Positions 25,467 through 32,375 of a stretch of 32,375 bases of DNA are shown one piece after another. Location of the stretch: assembly GCA_021808315.1 (NCBI GenBank), contig JAKBBY010000011.1:1-32375 (forward strand), in the 5' to 3' direction. Each line of letters begins with the position of its first letter. Position 1 is the first letter of the stretch. The DNA comes from Pseudomonadota bacterium (GTDB lineage: Bacteria > Pseudomonadota > Alphaproteobacteria > Acetobacterales > Acetobacteraceae). A model generated the notes under the pieces. That model ran no database searches, had not been told where the DNA came from, and was given only the letters and a program-made list of their open reading frames with translations. The translations under genes and the position numbers were made by a program.

Positions 25467-26705
25467 TCAGGTTTTAATGAGCTTGCAGGCCGTTTCCTCG
25501 GACATCGGCATATAGGCCTTGTTGGCCGGGGTAGAGGCGAGCAGGGTGTAGTAATCCCAGGGGATTTTGCTTTCACCAGGCTTTTTCACCTTGAACAAAT
25601 AGGCCGTGCACATGAACCGGCCATCCTCGCGGATATAGGCTTTGCCGAATGCGTCATCATCGGTTGGCATTTTCTTCATCGCCGCGACCAGCTCTGCGCC
25701 ATTCTTGACCGCTGCCATATTATTCATGGCGTGAACCGTTTTCAGGAAGTGCAGCGTGCCAGAATAGCATCCGGCCTGATCCATGCAGGGATAGTTATTG
25801 GGAGTGCGCGGCAGCACCCGCTTGGTGAAGGCGCGCGTGCGGTCGTTCAAGTTCCAATAGAAGCTTTCGGTGAGGATCAAATCCTGCGCGATATCTAAGC
25901 CCATACCATGAACATCGTTGATAAACACAAGCAGACCCGCGATTTTCATTTTTTTGGTCAGGCCGAATTGATGCGCCTGCTTAATCGAATTCACAGTATC
26001 GGCACCGGCATTGGCCAGGCCGAGCACTTGCGCACCCGACGATTCCGCCTGGATCAAGAACGAGGAGAAATCGGTGGTTTGCGGGAACGGATAATTGACA
26101 TTGCCGACCACGGTTCCGCCATGGCTTTTGACCACCGCTGCCGTTTGATCATGCAGCAAATGCCCAAAGGCGTAATTGGCAGTGACAAAGAACCAGCTTT
26201 TGCCGCCGGCCTTGACCATGGCACCGCCCGTCGATTGAGCGAGCATGTAGGTGTCATATGTCCAGTGGATGCTCTGCGCGTTGCAGAATTTGTCGGTGAG
26301 CGATGAACCCGCAGCGCCGGAGTCGATGAAGGCGCGGTTTTTGTCATGCGCAACGCCATTAATCGCAATCGCGACGGCGGTGTTGGGCACATCAATGACC
26401 AAATCAACACCTTGGTCGTAGAATTGCCGGGCAAGGGCGGTGCCGACATCGGGTTTGTTCTGGTGATCGCCCTTCAGGACGGTGACGTTATAGCCTTTTT
26501 GCGTCGCGCCGAAATCGGCAACGGCTTGTTCAACGCAGGCAACCGAGGTTGGGCCGCCATCATCACGATAGGGACCAGAAAAATCGCTGATCACCGCAAT
26601 CTTGATGGATTTACCACCAGCGGCGCGCGCCCGGCCCATCGGCAGGCTAGCCATGGCCGCGCCGGTTGCAGCACTACCGATCAGAGTTCGTCTTGATATC
26701 GTCAT
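25467..26705 (-). CDS. livK: ABC transporter substrate-binding protein (LivK-like), Tat signal
   Basis: Protein of 412 aa with GGGAG upstream of the ATG. The N-terminus MTISRRTLIGSAATGAAMASLPMGRARA is a twin-arginine signal (SRRTLIG) ending at an ARA cleavage site, so the protein is probably exported folded to the periplasm. The mature part (KIAVISDFSGPYRDDGG, VLKGDHQNKPDVGTALARQFYDQGVDLVIDVPN) is a type I periplasmic binding fold of the LivK/amide-urea group. The following YDTYMLAQSTGGAMVKAGGKSWFFVTANYAFG segment is common in large soil-type Liv binding proteins. It gives the importer its specificity; the genetic link to an amidase hints at an amide or aromatic amide ligand. Confidence 0.92.
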   Translation of the reverse strand: MTISRRTLIGSAATGAAMASLPMGRARAAGGKSIKIAVISDFSGPYRDDGGPTSVACVEQAVADFGATQKGYNVTVLKGDHQNKPDVGTALARQFYDQGVDLVIDVPNTAVAIAINGVAHDKNRAFIDSGAAGSSLTDKFCNAQSIHWTYDTYMLAQSTGGAMVKAGGKSWFFVTANYAFGHLLHDQTAAVVKSHGGTVVGNVNYPFPQTTDFSSFLIQAESSGAQVLGLANAGADTVNSIKQAHQFGLTKKMKIAGLLVFINDVHGMGLDIAQDLILTESFYWNLNDRTRAFTKRVLPRTPNNYPCMDQAGCYSGTLHFLKTVHAMNNMAAVKNGAELVAAMKKMPTDDDAFGKAYIREDGRFMCTAYLFKVKKPGESKIPWDYYTLLASTPANKAYMPMSEETACKLIKT

Positions 26706-26740
26706 TGTCAGTTGCTCCCATTGCTTTTGTGAAACATTAA

Positions 26741-27448
26741 TTAGATCCCGAGCCGCTGGTGCAGCATATCTTGCTTCTCGGGAAGTTGGTCGCGGGTAAT
26801 CATATCCACCACCTGACCATGCTCGATCAGATAATGCCGGTCCGCGAGTTGTGAGGCGAAGCGGAAATTCTGCTCGACCAGCAGAATAGTAAAGCCGCGA
26901 CGCTTGATTTCGCCGATCATGGCGGCGATTTGTTGAACGATCACCGGCGCCAACCCCTCGGTGGGCTCATCAAATAGCAATAGCCGAGCACCAGTGCGTA
27001 AGATCCTGGCAATGGCCAGCATTTGTTGCTCGCCGCCGGATAATTTGGTGCCCGCACTTTTACCGCGTTCCCGCAAATTGGGAAACAGCGTGTAAATATC
27101 ATCAAGAGCCATGCCGCCTGGCCCAATCACCGGCGGCAGCAGCAGATTTTCTTCAACCGTCAGGCCAGAAAAAATCCCGCGATCTTCAGGACAAAACCCA
27201 ATACCGGCACGACCGATCTGATCGGGTCGCGCGGCGATCAGATCGACGCTTTGAAAGCGAATATGGCCTGAGCGCCGGGGCACCAATCCCATAATCGATT
27301 TAAGGGTGGTTGATTTTCCCGCCCCGTTACGGCCGAGCAAGGTCACGCATTCGCCTTCATGAATTTCGAGACCAATGCCATGCAGCACATGGCTTTCATC
27401 ATACCACGCATTCAAATCAGCCACGCTCAGCATGGGGGTATCAGACAT
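26741..27448 (-). CDS. livF: ABC transporter ATP-binding protein (LivF-like)
   Basis: Protein of 235 aa from the ATG at 27448 (MSDTPMLSVADLNAWYDESHVLHGIGLEI), preceded by GGGGG; the 267-aa track version extends into livG. It has Walker A LLGRNGAGKST, signature LSGGEQQMLAIARIL, Walker B ARLLLFDEPTEGLAPVIVQQI and H-loop VEQNFRFA, all typical of LivF. Start and livG stop overlap by 8 bases (ATGTCTGA), the same octamer seen at the puuA/puuB junction. Cytoplasmic, driving import together with LivG. Confidence 0.95.
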   Translation of the reverse strand: MSDTPMLSVADLNAWYDESHVLHGIGLEIHEGECVTLLGRNGAGKSTTLKSIMGLVPRRSGHIRFQSVDLIAARPDQIGRAGIGFCPEDRGIFSGLTVEENLLLPPVIGPGGMALDDIYTLFPNLRERGKSAGTKLSGGEQQMLAIARILRTGARLLLFDEPTEGLAPVIVQQIAAMIGEIKRRGFTILLVEQNFRFASQLADRHYLIEHGQVVDMITRDQLPEKQDMLHQRLGI

Positions 27449-28208
27449 GATCGACCCCCGAATGGTCCGAGCCGAGATAAGCTTCAATGACGGCGGGATC
27501 ACGCGAAACCGTTGCGTAATCCCCCGCAGCGAGCACGCGGCCACGCGCCAGCACCGTGATGCGGTCAGACAGGCCAGACACGACCGAGAGATTATGTTCG
27601 ACCATCAAAATCGTGCGTCCCTTGCGAATTTTCCGGATCAACGCGACGATGCGCTCGACATCAGCCTCCGTCATGCCAGCGGTTGGCTCATCGAGCAGCA
27701 TCAGGCGCGGATCGAGAGCAAGGGTGGTGGCAATTTCCAACGCCCGCTTGCGCCCATAGGATAGTAAAGCCGCCGGGGTATCGACGTGGTCATCAAGCCC
27801 CACATCCGCCAGCAGCGCTTGGGCTTGCTCGTTATATTGGTTGAGGATTTTTTCGCCGCGCCAGAAATCGAAATTACCGCCGCGAGCGCGCGCCAGGGCA
27901 ATCCGCACATTCTCTAGGGCGGTCATATGGCCAAACACCGCTGAAATCTGAAAGCTGCGCACCATGCCAAGCCGGGCAATGTCGGCTGGCGCCAACCCGG
28001 TAATGTCATGGCCCTCAAAGCGGATTGTGCCCGCCGTTGGCTGCAAGAATTTGGTCAACAAATTGAAACAGGTGGTTTTGCCAGCGCCGTTCGGCCCAAT
28101 TAAGGCATGGATGCTGCCATTTTCAATGTCGAAATCAACTCCTTGCACCGCCATAAATCCCCGAAATCCTTTTGACAGGCCACGGGCCTCAAGAATCGAA
28201 GATGTCAT
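27441..28208 (-). CDS. livG: ABC transporter ATP-binding protein (LivG-like)
   Basis: Protein of 255 aa and first gene of the liv-type operon. It has Walker A LIGPNGAGKTTCFNLLTKFL, the LivG-type insert region (GLAPADIARLGMVRSFQISAVFGHMTALENVRIAL), signature LSYGRKRALEIATTLA, Walker B LMLLDEPTAGM and H-loop VEHNLSVVSGLSDRITVLARG. It is a cytoplasmic ATPase partnering LivF. The gap upstream (28209-28346) must carry the operon promoter, or the operon is read from the reductase gene upstream on the same strand; I see no convincing promoter match. Confidence 0.95.
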   Translation of the reverse strand: MTSSILEARGLSKGFRGFMAVQGVDFDIENGSIHALIGPNGAGKTTCFNLLTKFLQPTAGTIRFEGHDITGLAPADIARLGMVRSFQISAVFGHMTALENVRIALARARGGNFDFWRGEKILNQYNEQAQALLADVGLDDHVDTPAALLSYGRKRALEIATTLALDPRLMLLDEPTAGMTEADVERIVALIRKIRKGRTILMVEHNLSVVSGLSDRITVLARGRVLAAGDYATVSRDPAVIEAYLGSDHSGVDHV

Positions 28209-28299
28209 CGATGGTGAAGCTTAGTTATTGACATTGATAATAGTAGAAGCACAGAACGTCCCCGGCGATTTGTTGAACTTATGCATAATGTTGCACAAT

Positions 28300-28334
28300 C
28301 CTGCCCGCCGCGCAATATGTGCGCCGCGCGCAGG
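28300..28334. repeat. GC-rich imperfect hairpin between the reductase gene and livG
   Basis: CCTGC...GCAGG outer arms enclose GCGCA-atatg-TGCGC. It follows the reductase stop on the leftward transcript and precedes livG. With no T-run it is at best a weak terminator or pause site. Confidence 0.35.
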
Positions 28335-28346
28335 ATGGCTGTTGGT

Positions 28347-29351
28347 TCAAACTTTCAAAATCAACTTGCCGAAATTCTCGCCGGTAAACAGCTTCTGCAG
28401 CGTTTCAGGAAAAGTTTCGATGCCATCGACAATATCTTCGCGACTTTTCAACGTGCCCTGTTTCAGCCAGCCCGCGATGTCGCGCATCCCCAGCGCGTAG
28501 CGATCAGCGTAATCGAACACGATCATGCCTTGCATACGGGCGCGATTAACCAGCAGCGAGAGGTAATTCGCCGGGCCTTTGATCGGCGTGGTGTTGTTAT
28601 ATTGCGAAATCGCCCCACAAATCACGATGCGCGCCCGCAAGCAAATTTGCGCCAGACAATCATCCAGTATTTGCCCGCCGACATTATCAAAATAAACATC
28701 GATCCCTTTGGGGCAATATTCGCGCAGCTTGGCTGGAACGTGTTCGGATTTATAGTCGATTGCCGCATCAAAACCGAGATCATCGACAATGTAACGGCAT
28801 TTATCGGCACCGCCGGCAATGCCGACGACATGGCATCCTTTGATTTTGGCAATTTGGCCCACCAAGCCGCCAACCGCCCCCGCCGCGCCCGACACCACCA
28901 CCGTCTCACCGGCCTGCGGCTCGCCCACCTCCAGCAAGCCGAAATAGGCCGTCATGCCGGTCATCCCTAGCGCGGAGAGAAATAATGGCTTGGGGGCCAA
29001 GCTCGGATCGATTTTCATGCAGTCCTTAGCAGCCAGGGTCGCGATACTCTGCACACCCAGCGCGCCGGTTACCACGTCGCCCGGCGCGAAGCCTGCGTCT
29101 TTGCTTTCAATGACGGTGCCCACAGCACCGGCGCGCATCACATCGCCGAGTTTAACTGGCGGGATATAGGATTTGCCTTCATTCATCCAACCACGCATCG
29201 CGGGATCGAGTGAGATATAATCGACGCCCACCATGATTTCACCCGCTGCCGGAGGGCGCGCAGCTTCGGTGCGAAATTCGAAATCCTCGCGTTTGACAGG
29301 CCCGACTGGGCGGCGGATGAGCCGGAATTGACGGCTTTCGAGATTGGTCAT
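28347..29351 (-). CDS. NADP-dependent medium-chain oxidoreductase (CurA/YncB-like)
   Basis: Protein of 334 aa from the ATG at 29351 (MTNLESRQFRLIRRPVG), with AGGGGGAA upstream; the 368-aa ORF is a leader extension. It is a zinc-independent medium-chain reductase: N-terminal GroES-like domain with ISLDPAMRGWMNEGKSY, then a Rossmann fold with VVVSGAAGAVGGLVGQIAKIKGCHVVGIAGG, and GIDVYFDNVGGQILDDCL. This pattern matches the leukotriene B4 12-hydroxydehydrogenase/curcumin reductase family, which reduces alpha,beta-unsaturated ketones or aldehydes using NADPH. The cellular substrate is unknown. It is divergent from the LpxH-like gene and lies upstream of livG on the same strand, 138 bases away. 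Confidence 0.92.
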   Translation of the reverse strand: MTNLESRQFRLIRRPVGPVKREDFEFRTEAARPPAAGEIMVGVDYISLDPAMRGWMNEGKSYIPPVKLGDVMRAGAVGTVIESKDAGFAPGDVVTGALGVQSIATLAAKDCMKIDPSLAPKPLFLSALGMTGMTAYFGLLEVGEPQAGETVVVSGAAGAVGGLVGQIAKIKGCHVVGIAGGADKCRYIVDDLGFDAAIDYKSEHVPAKLREYCPKGIDVYFDNVGGQILDDCLAQICLRARIVICGAISQYNNTTPIKGPANYLSLLVNRARMQGMIVFDYADRYALGMRDIAGWLKQGTLKSREDIVDGIETFPETLQKLFTGENFGKLILKV

Positions 29352-29468
29352 GATGGTTCCCCCTAATGTTCTGCCACCGTATGCCGCGTTGCCCAGCACC
29401 GCAAGCAGGCGGCACCGAGAGCAGGATGCTGGCCCAGGCAGAAACGTCATCATTTTGTAAAAATCAAG

Positions 29469-29484
29469 ACTCTGTCATCAGAGT
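29469..29484. promoter_or_regulatory. Short dyad in the reductase/LpxH-like divergent gap
   Basis: ACTCTG-TCAT-CAGAGT is a perfect 6-bp dyad about 40 bases before the start at 29527 and about 120 bases before the reductase start. Its place between divergent starts suits an operator; no regulator is identified. Confidence 0.35.
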
Positions 29485-29526
29485 TTCATTAGGCGCAACG
29501 CGGCCCGATCGCGTATCGGAAGCCGC

Positions 29527-30354
29527 ATGACAGCATCTCTGGTGACCCCGCGCTATCGTAGCGTGTTCATTTCCGACACGCATCTCGGCACTCGTGGCTG
29601 TAAAGCCGAGTTTCTCGCCGATTTCCTCCAGCGCGTCTCCACCGACCACCTGTATTTGGTCGGCGACATTATCGATGGCTGGCGGGTGAGCCGATTTTGG
29701 TATTGGGATAAGATGCATGACGCGGTGATCACTGAAATACTGCGCCAAGCGCGCAGCGGTGCGCGGGTAACCTATGTGCCCGGCAATCATGACGAGGCCG
29801 TGCGGCGGTTTTTGCCGCTCGGATTGGAAGTGGCGGGCATCAAGCTACTCAACGAGGCCGAGCACCGCACCGCCGATGGCAAGCGCTTACTGGTGATCCA
29901 CGGCGATCAATTCGACTCGGTGGTGCGCTATGCCAAAATTTTAGCGCTCCTTGGCGATTGGGCCTATACCGGCGCACTGGTCGCTAACCGCTATTTCAAC
30001 ATGATCCGCGCCCGGCTCGGCTATCCGTATTGGTCGCTCTCGGCGTATTTGAAGCGGCAGGTGAAGGAGGCGGTCAAGGCGATTGATCGTTTCGAAACCG
30101 CCCTCGCTGCCGATGCGGCGGCGCGCGGGTTCGATGGGGTGGTGTGCGGACATATTCACCACCCGGAAATGCGGATGGTCGATGGTGTGCTCTACATCAA
30201 TGATGGTGATTGGGTAGAAAGCTGCACCGCACTGGTCGAGCATTTTGATGGTCGGCTTGAGCTGATCGATTGGGCGGCGTTGAACAAATTCTCGTTCGTG
30301 GCGCCGCGCAAGGCAACGCCGCGCCGCGTCATGATGGATGCCGAACCTGCCTGA
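29527..30354 (+). CDS. UDP-2,3-diacylglucosamine diphosphatase-like metallophosphoesterase
   Basis: Protein of 275 aa with all calcineurin-type metal motifs: ISDTHLGTRG, VGDIIDGW, PGNHDE, VIHGDQFD and CGHIHHPEM. The order and spacing match the LpxH-like COG2908 group. LpxH proper hydrolyses UDP-2,3-diacylglucosamine to lipid X in lipid A synthesis at the inner membrane face. Most alphaproteobacteria are thought to use LpxI for that step, and this longer form is often found beside a glycosyltransferase, so another lipid or nucleotide substrate is possible. Its 3' end overlaps the GT4 gene by 17 bases, implying one transcript. CGGAAG lies upstream of the ATG. Confidence 0.85.
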   Translation: MTASLVTPRYRSVFISDTHLGTRGCKAEFLADFLQRVSTDHLYLVGDIIDGWRVSRFWYWDKMHDAVITEILRQARSGARVTYVPGNHDEAVRRFLPLGLEVAGIKLLNEAEHRTADGKRLLVIHGDQFDSVVRYAKILALLGDWAYTGALVANRYFNMIRARLGYPYWSLSAYLKRQVKEAVKAIDRFETALAADAAARGFDGVVCGHIHHPEMRMVDGVLYINDGDWVESCTALVEHFDGRLELIDWAALNKFSFVAPRKATPRRVMMDAEPA

Positions 30355-31393
30355 ACCCGGACGGATTTTGATTATTTCGGATGCGTGGCACCCGCAAGTT
30401 AACGGGGTGGTGCGCACGCTCTCTATGGTCGCGGAACGGCTGATCGCAGCAGGCGATGTGGTCTCGGTCATCGGGCCTGATCGGTTTCGCACCCTCCCTT
30501 GCCCCACCTATCCCGAAATTCGACTGACCATTGGCGGTGGCCGCCGATTACGGCGAATGATCGAGGAATTTTCGCCCGATGCATTGCACATCGCGACGGA
30601 AGGACCGCTCGGCCTCAGCGCGGCGCGCTGCGCCCGCTCACTTGGAATGGTCTTTACCACCGCCTACCATACAAGATTTCCCGATTATCTCGCGGCACGG
30701 CTGCTGGTGCCGCGCCGCATGGCCTATGCGTGGTTGCGCCGGTTTCATCACAAAGGCGCTGGTGTGATGGTTGCCACGACCGGGCTTGCGACCGAGCTGG
30801 CGGCCCGCGGTTTTGACAAAACGCTACTCTGGTCACGCGGTGTCGATGCCAACTTGTTTCACCCGAGCCTGGCCACGCCCCTGCCCTATCAGAGGCCGAT
30901 TTTTCTCTCGGTCGGGCGGTTGGCCGTGGAGAAAAACCTACCTGCCTTTCTTGACTTGGCTTTGCCCGGCAGCAAGGTGATTGTCGGCGATGGCCCGGCC
31001 CGCGCTGCATTGGAGCAGCGCTATGCGGGCACCCACACGCATTTCCTCGGCACGCGACAAGGCGCGCCTCTCGCCAGCCTATTTGCCTCCGCCGATGTGT
31101 TTGTGTTTCCCAGCCGGACCGACACATTCGGCTTGGTCGTGCTCGAAGCTCTCGCCGCCGGGACGCCAGTTGCGGCCTATCCGGTCGCCGGACCGCGCGA
31201 TGTGATTGGCAGCGCTGACCCGGCGGTCGGTGTGCTTGATGAGGATTTAGCAGCGGCGTGCCGGGGCGCGTTGACCATTAATCGCAATCATTGCCGCGCC
31301 TATGCCGAACACCATTCATGGGAGTCGTGCGCGCGGCTATTTCGGCATAATTTGGTCGCTATTGGCTCCGCCCGCGCCGCCTCATTTCACTGA
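30338..31393 (+). CDS. GT4 glycosyltransferase, MgtA-like
   Basis: Protein of 351 aa starting inside the end of the metallophosphoesterase gene. It has a GT-B fold: N-terminal RILIISDAWHPQVNGVVRTLSMVAERL, the mid-region TTAYHTRFPDYLAARLLVPRRMAYAWLRRFH, and a donor-binding half with PIFLSVGRLAVEKNL and FVFPSRTDTFGLVVLEALAAGTPVAAYPVAGPRDVI. The N-terminal WHPQVNGVVRT and SRTDTFGLV stretches match MgtA/PimB-type enzymes that transfer mannose or glucose to lipid acceptors such as diacylglycerol or glucuronosyl-diacylglycerol. The overlap with the LpxH-like gene suggests both act on one glycolipid. The GDP-mannose enzyme at 14314 could provide a donor; that link is inference. Confidence 0.88.
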   Translation: MPNLPEPGRILIISDAWHPQVNGVVRTLSMVAERLIAAGDVVSVIGPDRFRTLPCPTYPEIRLTIGGGRRLRRMIEEFSPDALHIATEGPLGLSAARCARSLGMVFTTAYHTRFPDYLAARLLVPRRMAYAWLRRFHHKGAGVMVATTGLATELAARGFDKTLLWSRGVDANLFHPSLATPLPYQRPIFLSVGRLAVEKNLPAFLDLALPGSKVIVGDGPARAALEQRYAGTHTHFLGTRQGAPLASLFASADVFVFPSRTDTFGLVVLEALAAGTPVAAYPVAGPRDVIGSADPAVGVLDEDLAAACRGALTINRNHCRAYAEHHSWESCARLFRHNLVAIGSARAASFH

Positions 31394-31408
31394 GACGCGG
31401 CGCGGGCG
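31369..31408. terminator. GC-rich hairpin between the glycosyltransferase gene and rplT
   Basis: CGCCCGCGCCGC (31369-31380) and GCGGCGCGGGCG (31397-31408) form a 12-bp perfect stem, extended inward by CTCA/TGAG after a 2-base bulge. The glycosyltransferase stop is inside it, and rplT ends 12 bases beyond. It probably ends transcripts from both sides, although no T-run follows. Confidence 0.65.
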
Positions 31409-31419
31409 ATAGGCCGAAA

Positions 31420-31779
31420 TCAGCCGGCGTGAACCGCCTTGGCCGCTTGCACGATGGCGGCGAAGCCCTCAGCGTCATCATACGCCATGGCGGCCAGAAC
31501 CTTACGATCAAGCTCGATATTCGCGAGCTTCAGCGCATTGATGAACTGGCTATAAGTCATGCCGTGCTCACGCACCGCCGCATTGATGCGCTGGATCCAG
31601 AGCGAGCGGAACTCGCGCTTTTTGACCCGGCGATCACGATAGGCGTAGCGCAACGCCTTTTCCAGGCGCTCCAACGCGATCCGGTAGCTGGTCGAGGACC
31701 GGCCAACAAAGCCCTTGGATTGATCGAGAATTTTTTTGTGACGAGCATGGGCGGTAACGCCCCGTTTTACGCGTGCCAT
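31420..31779 (-). CDS. rplT: 50S ribosomal protein L20
   Basis: Protein of 119 aa, the standard length, beginning [27 protein letters not shown] and containing the conserved [13 protein letters not shown]-like stretch ([29 protein letters not shown]). It binds 23S rRNA early in 50S assembly, and in many bacteria it represses its own operon. AAGGAG lies eight bases upstream and overlaps the rpmI stop region, so the two are cotranscribed. pheS, a common next gene, is not downstream; a convergent glycosyltransferase gene is. Confidence 0.99.
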   Translation of the reverse strand: MARVKRGVTAHARHKKILDQSKGFVGRSSTSYRIALERLEKALRYAYRDRRVKKREFRSLWIQRINAAVREHGMTYSQFINALKLANIELDRKVLAAMAYDDAEGFAAIVQAAKAVHAG

Positions 31780-31791
31780 GTGTTGCGCTCC

Positions 31792-31995
31792 TTAATTGAG
31801 ACCGTAGGGGGCCCATTGCTTGACGGTTTTGCCGTCCTGCTCGGGCAGAGCCATGGTGCCGCGATTGGTGCGCTTCATTTTTTGCGAGCGATTGATCAAA
31901 CCATGGCGCTTATTGCCATGACCGGCCAGCACTTTGCCGGTTGCGGAAATTTTGAATCGCTTTTTGACCGACGATTTGGTCTTCATTTTCGGCAT
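31792..31995 (-). CDS. rpmI: 50S ribosomal protein L35
   Basis: Protein of 67 aa ([42 protein letters not shown]), present in the track only inside a longer ORF reaching 32202. The ATG at 31995 is fixed by AAGGAGACAGAAA upstream and by the invariant PKMKTKSS N-terminus. It is a basic 50S component. It precedes rplT by 12 bases. infC, the usual upstream partner, is not found in the 380 bases to the right edge. Confidence 0.98.
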   Translation of the reverse strand: MPKMKTKSSVKKRFKISATGKVLAGHGNKRHGLINRSQKMKRTNRGTMALPEQDGKTVKQWAPYGLN

Positions 31996-32313
31996 TTTCT
32001 GTCTCCTTATCTCCGTGCCCGCTCGGCGGGTGCGCGGTGTGCGGCCGGGCATGCCAACTGGCCCGGACTCGCGACGGGATCGCGCGGAAGCCCGGCTTTT
32101 ACACAGACCGGCAGGCCGGCGCAAGCCCAGCAGGCCGACGCGAGCGCGGTGCCAGAAATCGGCCCCACGACCGAAAATGCGGCACTGGCACATTGAACAC
32201 AACCGTTTAATTGATTAACATCGCAATTAAACGTCGGGGTGCAGTCACACCGCGCCGGATTCAAGCCGTGAACGCCGGGTAGATGATTTGTCGGTGACAG
32301 TTCAATTGATTGG
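31996..32313. promoter_or_regulatory. 318-base region upstream of rpmI (leader and probable promoter)
   Basis: No convincing gene lies here; the track ORFs crossing it are extensions or shadows. Its left part is GC-rich with pairing segments such as GCCGGGC (32044-32050) with GCCCGGC (32090-32096) and the palindrome GGCATGCC, so the rpmI leader may fold and could host L20 autoregulation. Its right part is AT-rich around the dyad at 32204-32233. I cannot assign a known leader family. Confidence 0.4.
32194..32233. promoter_or_regulatory. 9-bp dyad with overlapping promoter-like hexamers
   Basis: CGTTTAATT (32204-32212) and AATTAAACG (32225-32233) are exact complements around 12 bases. On the plus strand TTGAAC (32194-32199), 17 bases and TAACAT (32217-32222) resemble a sigma-70 promoter whose -10 element falls in the dyad spacer. 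It may control the gene starting near 32314, rpmI-rplT, or both. Confidence 0.4.
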
Positions 32314-32375
32314 ATGATGATGAAAAAATCGCCCCCCGCAACCCCGACCCGCCGTGCCCCACGCGCTGCGACGCG
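32314..32375 (+). CDS. Possible N-terminus of a gene running off the right edge
   Basis: From three tandem ATGs (32314, 32317, 32320) a frame stays open to the edge, reading MMMKKSPPATPTRRAPRAATR. The basic, proline- and alanine-rich composition resembles a disordered N-terminus. A promoter-like pair and a dyad lie upstream. There is no clear ribosome binding site, and about 20 codons are too few to name a family. Confidence 0.3.
   Translation, partial: MMMKKSPPATPTRRAPRAAT

Noticed and set aside
31792-32202. 136-aa ORF containing L35
   Set aside because: L35 is a small protein with an invariant MPKMKT start at 31995 preceded by AAGGAG; the extension is untranslated leader read in frame.
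32236-32276. tRNA-like T-loop (GGATTCAAGCC) near the right edge
   Set aside because: No acceptor, D or anticodon arms can be paired around it on either strand.
1-32375. Mobile elements, prophage, CRISPR, toxin-antitoxin or defence genes
   Set aside because: No transposase, integrase, Cas, phage or toxin-like motifs were seen, and there are no direct repeat arrays or target-site duplications.

Overview
The window looks like a chromosomal segment of a moderately GC-rich alphaproteobacterium. The acid-loving Acetobacteraceae/Rhodospirillales are my best guess, from protein style and gene mix only; no rRNA or other lineage marker is present. Genes are densely packed in operons. I see no insertion sequence, prophage, CRISPR array, tRNA or rRNA.

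Region 1 (1-13050) is a polyamine uptake and catabolism island built on two opposed transcription units. Leftward from about 6.6 kb run potG-potH-potI-potF (an ABC importer of the spermidine/putrescine class), then a gamma-glutamylputrescine synthetase-like glutamine synthetase (puuA type), then an FAD amine oxidoreductase (puuB type) cut by the left edge. Rightward run alanine dehydrogenase (ald), a PuuR-like HTH-cupin regulator, a class III polyamine:pyruvate aminotransferase (spuC type), a second puuA-type synthetase and an APC-family permease. The set suggests two parallel routes for putrescine: glutamylation plus oxidation, and transamination to pyruvate. Ald could regenerate the pyruvate acceptor. 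The aldehyde dehydrogenase and gamma-glutamyl-GABA hydrolase needed to finish the pathway are not in the window.

Region 2 (13107-18580) is mixed: a PA0069-type radical SAM protein, a bifunctional mannose-1-phosphate guanylyltransferase/mannose-6-phosphate isomerase, a creatininase-family protein with an unusual metal-site motif, a DMT transporter, and a BoxR/BzdR-type regulator (HTH plus shikimate-kinase-like domain) with no benzoate genes nearby.

Region 3 (18617-28208, leftward) is a complete branched-chain-amino-acid-type ABC importer (livG-livF-livK-livH-livM) followed by an amidase, with the replicative polymerase gene dnaE and the BoxR-like gene directly downstream on the same strand with short gaps.

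Region 4 (28347-32375) holds a CurA/YncB-type NADP-dependent reductase, an overlapping pair of an LpxH-like metallophosphoesterase and a GT4 glycosyltransferase, and rpmI-rplT without infC immediately upstream or pheS downstream. A candidate gene start runs off the right edge.

Several junctions carry strong perfect inverted repeats: the potF/puuA gap, the region upstream of the APC permease, and all three convergent gene pairs. These are the main structure not explained by the coding genes.
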